A stretch of DNA of 64,000 nt. Origin: Streptomyces sp. NRRL S-455. Its GTDB lineage: Bacteria; Actinomycetota; Actinomycetes; Streptomycetales; Streptomycetaceae. Below the pieces are notes generated by a model. That model saw only the letters and a program-made list of their open reading frames with translations, searched no databases and had not been told where the DNA came from. The stretch lies in NCBI RefSeq assembly GCF_000717875.1, contig NZ_JOCT01000021.1:307147-371146 (forward strand), in the 5' to 3' direction. Positions 1 to 8,939 of the stretch are shown piece after piece; position 1 is the stretch's first letter, and every line of letters starts with the position of its first letter. The position numbers and the translations under genes are program-made.

Positions 1-1296
1 GAGGTGAAGGCCACCAACGGTGACAACCACCTCGGTGGTGACGACTGGGACCAGCGCATCGTCGACTACCTGGTCCAGCAGTTCCAGTCCGGCCACGGCG
101 TGGACCTGGGCAAGGACAAGATGGCCCTGCAGCGTCTGCGCGAGGCCGCCGAGAAGGCGAAGATCGAGCTGTCCTCGTCCACCGAGACGTCGATCAACCT
201 GCCCTACATCACCGCCTCCGCCGAGGGCCCCCTGCACCTCGACGAGAAGCTCACCCGCGCCCAGTTCCAGCAGCTGACCGCGGACCTCCTGGAGCGCTGC
301 AAGACGCCGTTCCACAACGTCATCAAGGACGCCGGCATCTCCATCAGCGAGATCGACCACGTCGTCCTGGTCGGTGGCTCCACCCGTATGCCCGCCGTCG
401 CCGAGCTCGTCAAGGAGCTGACCGGCGGCAAGGACGCCAACAAGGGCGTCAACCCGGACGAGGTCGTCGCCATCGGCGCCGCCCTGCAGGCCGGTGTCCT
501 CAAGGGCGAGGTCAAGGACGTCCTGCTCCTCGACGTCACCCCGCTGTCCCTCGGTATCGAGACCAAGGGCGGCATCATGACCAAGCTCATCGAGCGGAAC
601 ACGACGATCCCGACCAAGCGGTCCGAGATCTTCACCACCGCCGAGGACAACCAGCCGTCCGTGCAGATCCAGGTCTACCAGGGCGAGCGCGAGATCGCGG
701 CGTACAACAAGAAGCTCGGGATGTTCGAGCTGACCGGTCTGCCGCCGGCGCCCCGCGGCGTCCCGCAGATCGAGGTGTCCTTCGACATCGACGCCAACGG
801 CATCATGCACGTGACCGCCAAGGACCTGGGCACGGGCAAGGAGCAGAAGATGACCGTCACCGGCGGCTCCTCGCTGCCGAAGGACGAGGTCGACCGCATG
901 CGCCAGGAGGCCGAGCAGTACGCGGAGGAGGACCACAAGCGCCGCGAGGCCGCCGAGTCCCGCAACCAGGGCGAGCAGCTCGTCTACCAGACCGAGAAGT
1001 TCCTCAAGGACAACGAGGACAAGGTCCCGGGCGAGATCAAGACCGAGGTCGAGGAAGCCGTGGGCGAGCTGAAGGAGAAGCTCAAGGGCGAGGACACGGC
1101 CGAGATCCGCACCGCCACGGAGAAGGTCGCGGCCGTCTCGCAGAAGCTGGGCCAGGCCATGTACGCCGACGCGAACGCCGCGCAGGCCGACGGTGCCGCC
1201 GCCGGAGCCGGTGCGGGCGCCGGTGACGCCAAGGCCGACGACGACGTCGTCGACGCCGAGATCGTCGACGAGGACCGGAAGGACGGTGCCGCGTGA
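1..1296 (+). CDS. dnaK: Molecular chaperone DnaK (Hsp70), 3' part
   Basis: ATP-dependent cytosolic Hsp70 that folds new and heat-damaged proteins together with GrpE and DnaJ. The window opens inside the gene, so the N-terminal roughly one third (start of the ATPase domain) is missing; about 431 residues are visible in frame from base 1. Seen: the ATPase phosphate-binding signature [13 protein letters not shown], the substrate-domain entry [17 protein letters not shown], the alpha-helical lid, and an acidic tail ending DAEIVDED. The stop codon overlaps the grpE start (GTGA), so the genes are translationally coupled. In Streptomyces this operon is repressed by HspR encoded downstream; the promoter lies outside the window. 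Identification is secure. Confidence 0.98.
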   Translation, partial: EVKATNGDNHLGGDDWDQRIVDYLVQQFQSGHGVDLGKDKMALQRLREAAEKAKIELSSSTETSINLPYITASAEGPLHLDEKLTRAQFQQLTADLLERCKTPFHNVIKDAGISISEIDHVVLVGGSTRMPAVAELVKELTGGKDANKGVNPDEVVAIGAALQAGVLKGEVKDVLLLDVTPLSLGIETKGGIMTKLIERNTTIPTKRSEIFTTAEDNQPSVQIQVYQGEREIAAYNKKLGMFELTGLPPAPRGVPQIEVSFDIDANGIMHVTAKDLGTGKEQKMTVTGGSSLPKDEVDRMRQEAEQYAEEDHKRREAAESRNQGEQLVYQTEKFLKDNEDKVPGEIKTEVEEAVGELKEKLKGEDTAEIRTATEKVAAVSQKLGQAMYADANAAQADGAAAGAGAGAGDAKADDDVVDAEIVDEDRKDGAA

Positions 1297-1949
1297 CGGA
1301 GGAGACCCCGGGCTTCGACGAGCAGCAGCCCGACGTCCCTTCCGGCGCCACCTCCGATGACGCCGAGCCGAAGGCCGCCTCCCCCTCCGCGGAGGAGGGG
1401 GCGGCCCCGGCCGGGGACACGGGCCAGGACGCGGCTCTGGTGGCCCAGCTGGACCAGGCCCGCACGGCGCTGGGCGAGCGCACGGCGGACCTCCAGCGCC
1501 TCCAGGCCGAGTTCCAGAACTACCGCCGCCGGGTCGAGCGCGACCGGATAGCGGTCAAGGAGATCGCCATCGCGAACCTCCTGACCGAGCTCCTGCCCGT
1601 GCTCGACGACATCGGCCGCGCGCGGGAACACGGCGAACTGGTGGGCGGCTTCAAGTCCGTCGCCGAGTCGCTGGAGAGCACCGCGGCGAAGATGGGCCTG
1701 CAGCAGTTCGGCAAGGAGGGCGAGTCCTTCGACCCGACGATCCACGAAGCCCTGATGCACAGTTACGCGCCGGACGTCACCGAGACGACGTGCGTGGCGA
1801 TTCTGCAGCCCGGGTACCGGATCGGCGAGCGCACCATCCGCCCCGCGCGGGTGGCCGTGGCCGAACCCCAGCCGGGGGCCCAGACGGTCAAGGCGGACGA
1901 GACCGCCGACGCCGACGACAAGGAGAGCGGTGGCCCGGACGAGGGCTGA
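1293..1949 (+). CDS. grpE: GrpE nucleotide exchange factor
   Basis: Cytosolic nucleotide exchange factor that releases ADP from DnaK; 218 residues, usual for actinobacteria. The GTG start overlaps the dnaK stop by four bases. The first 45 residues are acidic and probably disordered. Residues about 48-90 form the dimerising helix ([19 protein letters not shown]), followed by the compact beta domain with the GrpE signature region [12 protein letters not shown] ... [18 protein letters not shown]. The C-terminus is again acidic. Second gene of the dnaK-grpE-dnaJ-hspR operon. Confidence 0.97.
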   Translation: MTEETPGFDEQQPDVPSGATSDDAEPKAASPSAEEGAAPAGDTGQDAALVAQLDQARTALGERTADLQRLQAEFQNYRRRVERDRIAVKEIAIANLLTELLPVLDDIGRAREHGELVGGFKSVAESLESTAAKMGLQQFGKEGESFDPTIHEALMHSYAPDVTETTCVAILQPGYRIGERTIRPARVAVAEPQPGAQTVKADETADADDKESGGPDEG

Positions 1950-1985
1950 CGGCATAGCGGACGAAGGGAAGGAGGGGCGTCGGGG

Positions 1986-3164
1986 ATGAGCACCAAGGAC
2001 TTCATCGAGAAGGACTACTACAAGGTCCTCGGCGTCCCCAAGGACGCCACCGAGGCCGAGATCAAGAAGGCGTACCGGAAACTCGCCCGCGAGTACCACC
2101 CGGACGCCAACAAGGGAAACGTCAAGGCGGAGGAGCGCTTCAAGGAGATCTCCGAGGCCAACGACATCCTCGGCGACCCCAAGAAGCGCAAGGAGTACGA
2201 CGAGGCACGCGCGCTCTTCGGCAACGGCGGCTTCCGCCCGGGGCCCGGCGCCGGCGGCGGCTCCTTCAACTTCGACCTGGGCGACCTCTTCGGAGGCGCC
2301 CAGGGCGGCCAGGGAGCCGGCGGCTTCGGCGGCGGACTCGGTGACGTCTTCGGGGGCCTGTTCAACCGTGGCGGCGCGGGCCCGGGCACGCGCACGCAGC
2401 CGCGGCGCGGCCAGGACATCGAGTCCGAGGTCACGCTCAGCTTCACGGAGGCGATCGAGGGCGCGACCGTCCCGCTGCGGATGTCCTCGCAGTCGCCCTG
2501 CAAGGCCTGTTCCGGCACCGGCGACAAGAACGGCACACCGCGTGTGTGCCCGACCTGCGTCGGCACCGGTCAGGTCGCCCGGGGCAGCGGCGGTGGCTTC
2601 TCCCTCACCGACCCCTGCCCGGACTGCAAGGGCCGCGGCCTGATCGCGGAGAACGCCTGCGAGGTGTGCAAGGGCAGTGGCCGGGCCAAGTCCTCGCGGA
2701 CCATGCAGGTGCGCATCCCCGCCGGCGTCAGCGACGGCCAGCGGATCCGGCTGCGCGGCAAGGGAGCGCCGGGCGAGCGCGGCGGACCGGCGGGCGACCT
2801 GTACGTCGTCGTGCACGTCGACGCGCACCCGGTGTTCGGCCGCAAGGACGACAACCTCACCGTCACCGTGCCGGTGACGTTCGCCGAGGCGGCCCTCGGC
2901 GGCGAGGTGCGGGTGCCGACGCTGGGCGGCCCGCCCGTCACGCTGAAGCTCCCGCCGGGCACGCCCAACGGGCGCACCATGCGCGCCCGGGGCAAGGGCG
3001 CGGTCCGCAAGGACGGCACCCGCGGGGATCTTCTGGTCACCGTCGAGGTGAGTGTTCCGAAGGACCTGACGGGGAAGGCTCGTGACGCACTCGAGGCGTA
3101 TCGCGAGGCGACCGCGGGTGAGGATCCGCGGGCGGATCTGTTCCAGGCCGCGAAGGGAGCATGA
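1986..3164 (+). CDS. dnaJ: DnaJ chaperone, type I (Hsp40)
   Basis: Co-chaperone that delivers clients to DnaK and stimulates its ATPase. 392 residues. The J domain covers about residues 10-75 with the essential HPD tripeptide at 38-40. A Gly/Phe-rich linker follows (about 75-135). The zinc domain has four CxxCxGxG repeats (CKACSGTG, CPTCVGTG, CPDCKGRG, CEVCKGSG), and the C-terminal client-binding domain ends near residue 385. The ATG is preceded by a strong purine-rich ribosome site (GGAAGGAGG, about 1967-1975). It lies 36 bases after grpE and overlaps hspR by four bases (ATGA). This is the heat-shock DnaJ of the operon. Confidence 0.97.
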   Translation: MSTKDFIEKDYYKVLGVPKDATEAEIKKAYRKLAREYHPDANKGNVKAEERFKEISEANDILGDPKKRKEYDEARALFGNGGFRPGPGAGGGSFNFDLGDLFGGAQGGQGAGGFGGGLGDVFGGLFNRGGAGPGTRTQPRRGQDIESEVTLSFTEAIEGATVPLRMSSQSPCKACSGTGDKNGTPRVCPTCVGTGQVARGSGGGFSLTDPCPDCKGRGLIAENACEVCKGSGRAKSSRTMQVRIPAGVSDGQRIRLRGKGAPGERGGPAGDLYVVVHVDAHPVFGRKDDNLTVTVPVTFAEAALGGEVRVPTLGGPPVTLKLPPGTPNGRTMRARGKGAVRKDGTRGDLLVTVEVSVPKDLTGKARDALEAYREATAGEDPRADLFQAAKGA

Positions 3165-3622
3165 GTCAGATGGACGGTCGTCGACGCAACCCGTATGAAC
3201 TGACCGAGGAAACCCCGGTCTACGTCATCTCGGTGGCGGCCCAGCTGTCCGGCCTGCACCCTCAGACCCTGCGCCAGTACGACCGCCTGGGCCTGGTGTC
3301 CCCCGACCGCACCGCCGGCCGGGGCCGCCGCTACTCGGCCCGTGACATCCAACTGCTGCGCACCGTCCAGCAGTTGTCACAGGACGAGGGCATCAACCTG
3401 GCGGGCATCAAGCGCATCATCGAACTGGAGAACCAGGTCGCCGCGCTCCAGGCCCGGGTGGCCGAGCTGGAGGACGCGCTCGACGGCGCGGCGGCGGCCA
3501 TGCGCCAGCGCGAGGCGGCGGTGCACGCGTCGTACCGCCGGGACTTGGTGCCCTACCAGGAGGTGCAGCAGACCAGCGCGCTGGTGGTGTGGCGGCCGAA
3601 GCGGCAGCAGCAGACGGACTGA
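3161..3622 (+). CDS. hspR: HspR heat-shock repressor, MerR family
   Basis: MerR-family autorepressor of the dnaK operon. In Streptomyces it also controls clpB and lon by binding HAIR operators, with DnaK as co-repressor (established knowledge). 153 residues. An N-terminal winged helix (VISVAAQLSGLHPQTLRQYDRLGLV ..., about residues 19-85) is followed by a coiled coil (ELENQVAALQARVAELED, about 88-110) that would mediate dimerisation. The start overlaps the dnaJ stop (ATGA). A HAIR site recognisable in front of clpB at 17195 in this same window is a probable target. Last gene of the operon; a strong terminator follows. Confidence 0.97.
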   Translation: MSQMDGRRRNPYELTEETPVYVISVAAQLSGLHPQTLRQYDRLGLVSPDRTAGRGRRYSARDIQLLRTVQQLSQDEGINLAGIKRIIELENQVAALQARVAELEDALDGAAAAMRQREAAVHASYRRDLVPYQEVQQTSALVVWRPKRQQQTD

Positions 3623-3646
3623 CGCGCGCGCCTTCGTGAAAGCACG

Positions 3647-3682
3647 CGAAAGGGGCCGGGAGGCAACTCCCGGCCCCTTTCG
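3647..3682 (+). terminator. Rho-independent-type terminator of the dnaK operon
   Basis: A perfect 15-bp inverted repeat (3647-3661 and 3668-3682) with a 6-base loop starts 25 bases after the hspR stop codon. The stem is GC-rich with flanking A/T pairs. There is no long U tract, as is common for Streptomyces terminators. Confidence 0.85.
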
Positions 3683-3796
3683 TATGTGTTGACCCGATTT
3701 CGCAGTGTCTTCTGTCGATGACTGACCGGTGCAGAGCGCTTGGAGGCGATTCCGTATTGCCTTCACAACTGCTTCGGAGCGTAGTGTTGTCATCTC

Positions 3797-3816
3797 GTTA
3801 AGTGCTTCCGCTTGAC
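3797..3816. promoter_or_regulatory. Candidate operator upstream of the sugar-binding protein
   Basis: An imperfect palindrome, GTTAAGTG-cttc-CGCTTGAC, lies about 90 bases before the lipoprotein start. Arms of eight bases match at six positions. Sugar-transport genes in Streptomyces are usually controlled by LacI- or ROK-type repressors on such palindromes. No regulator gene is adjacent, so this is only a candidate. Confidence 0.35.
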
Positions 3817-3903
3817 GCTGGGGTGCCGGTCCGCGTTGGCTTTTCTGTCACATGGGCCACAAAGTGTGCCCACGTCCGAATCACACGCGAAGTGAGCTCC
3901 CGC

Positions 3904-5013
3904 ATGCGTCGTCGTATCGCCATATCCATGGCTGCCGCCACTGTGTCCGTCACGCTCGCCGGTTGCGGCGCGCTCAACGCGACCGGGAGCAGTGACGACG
4001 CGAGCCCGACCAAGGGCAACGACATCACGGTGGGTCTGCTGCTCCCCGAGAAGGCGAACACCCGGTACGAGAACTTCGACTACCCGATCATCAAGCAGAA
4101 GGTCGAGTCCCTCACCGGCAACAAGGGCCGCGTCGAGTACGCCAACGCCGACGCGAGCGCCGAGGCGCAGGCGGGCCAGATGCAGCAGATGATCAACGAC
4201 CGGGTCGACGTGATCCTGCTGGACGCGGTCGACTCGCGGGCCATCGCGAGCAGCGTGGAGAAGGCCAAGGAGGCGGGCATCCCGGTCATCGCCTACGACC
4301 GGCTGGCCGAGGGCCCGATCGACGCCTACGTCTCCTTCGACAACGAACTGGTCGGCGAGGTGCAGGGGCGCACGCTGCTGGAGGCCATCGGTGAGGACGT
4401 GAGCCTCTCCGACAAGATCGTCATGATGAACGGCTCGTCGACGGACCCGAACGCCAAGCAGTTCAAGGCCGGGGCCATGTCCGAGCTGAACGGCCAGGTG
4501 ACGATCGCGCAGTCCTTCGACACCAAGGACTGGAAGCCGGAGAACGCCGAGGCCAACATGGCCGAGGCGATCGCGAAGATCGGCAAGGGCGACATCGCCG
4601 CCGTCTACTCCGCCAACGACGGCATGGCGGGCGGCATCGTCAAGGCGCTGAAGGACGCGGGCATGACCAAGCTGCCGCCGATCACCGGCCAGGACGCGGA
4701 GCTGCCCGCGGTGCAGCGGATCATCTCCGGCGAGCAGTACATGAGCGTCTACAAGTCGTACCCGCAGGAGGCGGAGAGCGCCGCGGAGATGGCCGTGGCC
4801 AAGGTCCAGGGCCGCGACATCCAGTTCGCCGCCCTGGCCCGCGAGAAGGTCGACAGCCCGACCCACAAGGGCATTCCCGCACAGCTCGTGCCGGTGGTCG
4901 CCCTGACGCGGGAGAACATCAAGGACACGGTGGTCGCGGACGACATCTACAAGCTGTCGGACATCTGCACGGCCGAGTACCGGGCGGACTGCGACGCGAT
5001 CGGCCTCACCTAG
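3904..5013 (+). CDS. Sugar ABC transporter substrate-binding lipoprotein (XylF/ChvE type)
   Basis: Extracellular lipoprotein that would capture a monosaccharide for an ABC importer. The ATG at 3904 is chosen over an in-frame ATG at 3802 because it begins a lipoprotein signal peptide: basic MRRRIA, a hydrophobic stretch, then the lipobox LAGC with Cys at residue 21. The mature part is a type I periplasmic-binding fold of the xylose/ribose class (Peripla_BP_4), with features such as YENFDYPIIKQKVESL, VILLDAVDSRAIASSV and VYSANDGMAGGIVKAL; 369 residues in all. ATPase and permease genes would normally follow, but none is present: a MITE-like sequence begins immediately after the stop. The sugar cannot be told from sequence. 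Confidence 0.88.
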   Translation: MRRRIAISMAAATVSVTLAGCGALNATGSSDDASPTKGNDITVGLLLPEKANTRYENFDYPIIKQKVESLTGNKGRVEYANADASAEAQAGQMQQMINDRVDVILLDAVDSRAIASSVEKAKEAGIPVIAYDRLAEGPIDAYVSFDNELVGEVQGRTLLEAIGEDVSLSDKIVMMNGSSTDPNAKQFKAGAMSELNGQVTIAQSFDTKDWKPENAEANMAEAIAKIGKGDIAAVYSANDGMAGGIVKALKDAGMTKLPPITGQDAELPAVQRIISGEQYMSVYKSYPQEAESAAEMAVAKVQGRDIQFAALAREKVDSPTHKGIPAQLVPVVALTRENIKDTVVADDIYKLSDICTAEYRADCDAIGLT

Positions 5014-5170
5014 GGCCTGTCGTTTAAATCATGCCGGCGTCGCGGGGCGTGGCACGCACTCCCCCAAGCTCTTCGAGCAGGGGGGACCCCCAGCCGCGTT
5101 GTCGTCGGTTGTCAACGCTCCGCGTTGCCGCCCTCCTCCGCCTTGCATCTGCACGCACCACGCCCCGCTC
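5014..5170. mobile_element. MITE-like element, non-autonomous mobile element remnant
   Basis: Directly after the lipoprotein stop codon begins a segment of a kind I recall as recurring in Streptomyces intergenic regions. It shows an 11-bp perfect inverted repeat, GCGGGGCGTGG at 5042-5052 and its complement at 5158-5168. Inside is a strong hairpin (CCCCC...GCTC-TTC-GAGC...GGGGG, 5061-5085). The segment encodes no transposase. It provides the last about 43 codons of the DUF418 gene on the minus strand. The element borders are estimates; copy number elsewhere in the genome would settle its identity. Confidence 0.55.
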
Positions 5171-6369
5171 GGGTCGGCCGGGCGTCCGGCCAGGGTGATG
5201 GCGCGGAGCAGCCATTCGGCGGGCCCGTGCCGGAAGCGCCGGGTCCACGCCGTGCTGAGGGCGAGCTGGAGCGCGTATACCGCGCAGGCGAGCAACAGCA
5301 CGGCGGCCGCTCCCACTCGTCCGTAGAGGGAGAGGCCGTACGCCGTGGCCACGAACATCATGATCAGGGACTGCCCCAGGTAGTTCGTGAGCGCCAGGCG
5401 GCCCGCCGGGACGAACAGCCGCTGGACGCGGTCGCCCCACGGCGAGTGCAGGAGGAGCAGCAGCAGGCAGGCGTACGCGGCCGACAGGGCCGGTGCGGTC
5501 GACATGCCCACGCCGATTCCCAGCACCTGCCACCGGTCGTCCAGCGGCCCCTGGGCCGCCGAGGCGAAGAACACGGCCCCCGGGACCCCAATGGCCAGTC
5601 CGAGAGCCGTGATCCGGAGCAGCCGGGCGCGGTCCGTCCCGCCGGGGGCGAGCAGGCGCCGCTTGCCCGCGGCCAGACCGAGGAAGAACGCGGCGAGCAC
5701 ACCCGGAGCCATGAGCAGGATGGCGAGGAACGCGAGGGGCAGCCGGTCCAGGTTCTCCCGCACGACCGAGCCGGCGCTGCCGCGGTAGGCGGCCACGACC
5801 CGGGCGATCTCCTGCGGGGGGACGGGATCCTCGTCGTCCACCGCCGTCGCCAGCGCCCCCATCCCGGTGAGGACGACAGCGAAGACCCCGTAGATCCAGG
5901 CGGCCGCCTTCACGGCGGTGGCCGGTCCGATCCGCCGCGCGCACAACAGCACCAGCCCGAGCACGCCGTAGGTCAGCAGGATGTCGCCGCTGTACAGCAC
6001 GACGGCGTGCACCAGGCCGAGCAGCACCAGGCCGAGGGAGCGGCGCAGGAAGCGCCCGGTGACGCCGGTCCCGTCCCGCTCGGCGGAGACCGTCTGCAGG
6101 GTGAAGCTGTAGCCGAACAGGAACGAGAACAAGAGGTAGAACTTGAAGGTCGCCAGTGCGGACACCAGCCACACGGCGACCTGGTCCCAGGGGGCCGCGC
6201 CGGGGTCCCGGAGCCCTTCCGACTCGTAAGGGCTCATGATCTGCGCGCTGTTGACCACCAGGATGCCCAGCAGGGCGAAGCCCCGTAGTGCGTCGACGGC
6301 GGGCAGCCGCCGGAGGCCCGCCGGTCCCGGTAAGTCGTCCGCGGCCGTCCGGACGGGTCTCGTGTCCAC
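5029..6369 (-). CDS. DUF418 family membrane protein
   Basis: Integral membrane protein of unknown function. It shows the family's N-terminal motif VDALRGFALLGILVVN and a C-terminal DUF418 segment (LTNYLGQSLIMM ... GPAEWLLRAITL), with about 8-10 hydrophobic helices between. The frame stays open far upstream, but homology begins near VDTRPVRTAADD. The GTG at 6369 is the likeliest start although GGAGGA abuts it with no spacing; a TTG at 6387 is an alternative. The normal family end is near WLLRAITL. The remaining about 43 residues (SGAWCVQMQ... to PRPATPA) are encoded by the MITE-like element, so the native stop appears to have been replaced. Confidence 0.8.
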   Translation of the reverse strand: MDTRPVRTAADDLPGPAGLRRLPAVDALRGFALLGILVVNSAQIMSPYESEGLRDPGAAPWDQVAVWLVSALATFKFYLLFSFLFGYSFTLQTVSAERDGTGVTGRFLRRSLGLVLLGLVHAVVLYSGDILLTYGVLGLVLLCARRIGPATAVKAAAWIYGVFAVVLTGMGALATAVDDEDPVPPQEIARVVAAYRGSAGSVVRENLDRLPLAFLAILLMAPGVLAAFFLGLAAGKRRLLAPGGTDRARLLRITALGLAIGVPGAVFFASAAQGPLDDRWQVLGIGVGMSTAPALSAAYACLLLLLLHSPWGDRVQRLFVPAGRLALTNYLGQSLIMMFVATAYGLSLYGRVGAAAVLLLACAVYALQLALSTAWTRRFRHGPAEWLLRAITLAGRPADPSGAWCVQMQGGGGRQRGALTTDDNAAGGPPCSKSLGECVPRPATPA

Positions 6370-6528
6370 TCCTCCATTGTCCGGCAACTGGCCAGTGGGA
6401 GCGAGCCGATGGGGGGACCGACCCGTTCGAAAGGGCACCGGTGTGTGGGGGAGCCGTGTTGCGGTGCAGGTCCCACCCGCGCATAGTTGCGCTGCGGAAG
6501 GTCGGCGGAACCGAGGGTGGGACGGGCG

Positions 6529-7557
6529 ATGGCCGGGCACGGGGCGGAGGGGCATCCACACGGTGCTGACCGGCTGTGCGAGGCCGGGGATCGCGTGTAC
6601 TCCCGGGCCGTACGGCGGGGCCGTGTGCCGCGCCAGGACGCCGGGCCGGTGCCCTGCCTGCTGGAACTCGCCCTGCTGCACCCGGACCCCGACGACATGG
6701 ACTGGCTGGTGCCGACCTCCCCGCAGGAGGTCATGACCCGGCTGCTGCGCGGGATGTACGACGAGGTCAGCGCGAGCCAGCGGCGGGTGGGCTCGGCCGT
6801 GGCGGCCGTCGAGTGGTACGCCGGGCTGGGCCGCCAGGTGCAGCCGGCCCTGTCGGCGAGCGAGGGCCCGGCGATCCGCGTCCTGGACGGACTCGCCCGG
6901 ATCCAGGCCGCGATGGACGAGGCGACGCAGGCGTGCACGACCGAGGTGCTCACGGTCCAGCCCGGCGGTATTCGGCGCGAGGCGGAGCTCTCCGAGGGGT
7001 TGCACCGGGCGCTGGCGCTGCGCGGCCGGGGCGTGCGGATGCGGGACCTGTACACGCATGTCGCCCGGCACGGGCAGGGGTTGCTGAACTACCTGGAGCT
7101 GATGGGCGACGCGGTGGAGGCGCGCACGCTGGACGAGGTGATCGACCGGCTGATCCTGTTCGACCGGACAGTGGCCTTCATCCCCGCCAACACCGACCGC
7201 ACGATGGCGCTGGAGCTGCGGCACCCCGCGATCGTCGAGTACCTCGTCACGGTCTTCGAGCGACTGTGGCGCCTCGCCATCCCGCTGACCGCGCCGCTCC
7301 CGGACACCGGCATCGAGGGCATCTCCCATCGCGAGCAGTCGATCGCGGCCCTGCTGGCGGAGGGCCATCAGGACGCGGTGATCGCGGAACGGCTGGGGAT
7401 CAGCGTGCGGACGTGCCGGGCGCACATCGCCCGGCTGTCGGAGACGCTGGGGGCGGCCAGCCGTACCCAGTTGGGGGTGCGGATCGCCCAGGCGGGGCTG
7501 GACGGCCCGTCCCGCCCCACCGTGTCCAGCGGCGTTCCTGGTCCGGACTCCCGCTGA
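6529..7557 (+). CDS. LuxR-type regulator, left flank of island 1
   Basis: DNA-binding regulator of 342 residues. The C-terminal LuxR/FixJ-type helix-turn-helix (about residues 265-325: ISHREQSIAALLAEG, VIAERLGISVRTCRAHIARL) is clear. The N-terminal part has no receiver or PAS signature. It resembles the TrmB-like/PLD-like effector region found in many Streptomyces LuxR proteins (TEVLTVQPGG, VAFIPANTD, ALELRHPAIVEYLV). The ATG at 6529 is taken rather than the upstream 6487 because conserved sequence starts later. It is a clear paralog of the regulator at 14916-15932. It is convergent with the seven-gene operon at 7606-14105 and likely controls it, which is an inference from position. Confidence 0.85.
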   Translation: MAGHGAEGHPHGADRLCEAGDRVYSRAVRRGRVPRQDAGPVPCLLELALLHPDPDDMDWLVPTSPQEVMTRLLRGMYDEVSASQRRVGSAVAAVEWYAGLGRQVQPALSASEGPAIRVLDGLARIQAAMDEATQACTTEVLTVQPGGIRREAELSEGLHRALALRGRGVRMRDLYTHVARHGQGLLNYLELMGDAVEARTLDEVIDRLILFDRTVAFIPANTDRTMALELRHPAIVEYLVTVFERLWRLAIPLTAPLPDTGIEGISHREQSIAALLAEGHQDAVIAERLGISVRTCRAHIARLSETLGAASRTQLGVRIAQAGLDGPSRPTVSSGVPGPDSR

Positions 7558-7605
7558 GGTCGGCGGAGGGCCGGGGGTGGTTCGCCTCCGGCCGCGCGGC
7601 CCCGT

Positions 7606-8151
7606 TCATCTGCGCAGGAAGTGCATACGGTCGGTGACGTCCTCCAGGCTCCGGCGGACCGGTTCCGCCGGGACGGCGGGCGTGCCTATGTCCAGGGAAC
7701 CCAGGAGCTGTTCGTCCGGCTCGACGCCCAACAGGCTCCGGCTGCCGGGGCTCTGGCACAGCCGGCCCGTACGCCAGATGCTGCCGAAGCCGCGGGCGTG
7801 CAGTAACAGCATCAAGCCGTAGGCGACGTTGCTCGCCGAAGCGAGCTGCTCCCATTCGGGAACCCGGGGCTTCGCCTTCGGGGAGAAGACCAGCACCGCC
7901 TTCAGGGGTGCTCGCATGAACTTCTTCATGACAAGGTCCCGTTCCTCGGGCTCCGCCTCGGCGGCGAGGCGGGCGCCGACCGCCTCCAGGTCCGCGTTCC
8001 TCAGCAGGATCCAGCGCCATGGGCGCAGTCTGCCGTGGTCGGGAGCCGCGGCCGCTCCCTTCAGCAGGTAGGCGAACTCCTGGTCCGAAGGAGCCGGGCC
8101 GGAGAGCGAGTGGATGCTACGACGCGTCAGGATGGCCGTGGTGACGTCCAA
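7606..8151 (-). CDS. Nitroreductase family FMN oxidoreductase
   Basis: FMN-dependent NAD(P)H oxidoreductase of the nitroreductase superfamily, 181 residues. Motifs are the FMN-phosphate region ILTRRSIHSLSG at the N-terminus, AAAAPDHGRLRPWRWILLR, and a late hydrophobic segment GLMLLLHARGFGSIWRTG. The frame runs to 8271, but the upstream residues are low-complexity. The probable start is TTG at 8151, which follows GGAGGA at nine bases; the codon just after the ribosome site is GTA and cannot start. It is the last gene of the island 1 operon, about 170 bases after the methyltransferase. Likely role: a reductive or dehydrogenating step late in the pathway. Confidence 0.8.
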   Translation of the reverse strand: MDVTTAILTRRSIHSLSGPAPSDQEFAYLLKGAAAAPDHGRLRPWRWILLRNADLEAVGARLAAEAEPEERDLVMKKFMRAPLKAVLVFSPKAKPRVPEWEQLASASNVAYGLMLLLHARGFGSIWRTGRLCQSPGSRSLLGVEPDEQLLGSLDIGTPAVPAEPVRRSLEDVTDRMHFLRR

Positions 8152-8322
8152 GGCAGGTACTCCTCCGTGCAGAGGCGAACGAAAGACGGGGCGGTGCAGC
8201 CGATGTGCGGCCGATGCCGTGGAGAGCGCGGCTCGGTGGGGAGGGGAGGGTGGGAGCGGCTTCGCCGTCATGGACGAACGGGCACCCGAGGGTCTTCGGG
8301 GCCGCGGGTTGGCGGGGACCGG

Positions 8323-8907
8323 TCACGAGTCCTTGAGGAGCACCAACTCGCCCTTGCCGATGGGCAGCAGTACCGCGGTGAAGTCGTCCGACGCCTCGAC
8401 CAGTCGGTTGAAGGCCTCCAACTGGTGTGAGTGGGAGACGGCGTTGTCGACCACGAGCAGGCAGCCGTCCTTGAGGATCCGCCGCAACGAGTCCCACCAG
8501 CCGACATACTCCCCGCGGTCACTGTCCAGGAAGACGAAGTCGTACTCGCCGGCCGCGCGCGAGGCGATGAAACGGCCTGCGTCGTCGTTGATCTGCCGGA
8601 TCCGGGATTGGAGTCCGGCACGCCGGAAGTTCCGCTCGGCCATCTTCACCTTGTCGTCGGCCTGCTCGACCGTCGTGACCGAGCCTTCCGGGCCCACGGC
8701 GTCGGCGAGCCACAAGGTCGAGTAGCCGTTGGACGTACCGATCTCCAGAATGTTCCGCGCCTTGCAGGCCTTGACGAGCAGCGCGAGAAACGTACCGGTG
8801 TCGGGCGTGATGTTCAGCATCTTCCGGCCTCGGTCGTCCGTGGACGAGTCATTGGCCTCGCCGAAGTCCTCCAACTCGCGCAGCAACTCGGCGAGGGCCG
8901 GTTCCAT
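8323..8907 (-). CDS. SAM-dependent O-methyltransferase
   Basis: Class I SAM methyltransferase, 194 residues, of the caffeoyl-CoA/catechol O-methyltransferase type. Motif I is NILEIGTSNGYSTLWLA (about residues 53-69), followed by the acidic ribose-binding region TTVEQADDKVKMAERN. The metal/substrate region DFVFLDSDRGEYVGWWD carries the aspartates that in this family hold a divalent cation. The ATG at 8907 has GAAAGGA upstream. It lies about 30 bases after the TauE-type exporter. It probably methylates a hydroxyl, possibly an N-hydroxyl, made by the oxidising enzymes of the operon (inference). Confidence 0.82.
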   Translation of the reverse strand: MEPALAELLRELEDFGEANDSSTDDRGRKMLNITPDTGTFLALLVKACKARNILEIGTSNGYSTLWLADAVGPEGSVTTVEQADDKVKMAERNFRRAGLQSRIRQINDDAGRFIASRAAGEYDFVFLDSDRGEYVGWWDSLRRILKDGCLLVVDNAVSHSHQLEAFNRLVEASDDFTAVLLPIGKGELVLLKDS

Positions 8908-8939
8908 GATGGGTCCTTTCGTCAATGCGTGGTCGGGTG

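Noticed and set aside
984..2828. Antisense open frame of 614 codons across grpE/dnaJ
   Set aside because: Composition is Arg/Ala/Leu/Gly shadow of high-GC codon bias, and the plus-strand proteins are unambiguous and conserved.
3802..3903. Upstream ATG for the sugar-binding lipoprotein
   Set aside because: It would place 34 polar residues before the lipoprotein signal peptide and destroy its N-terminal character.
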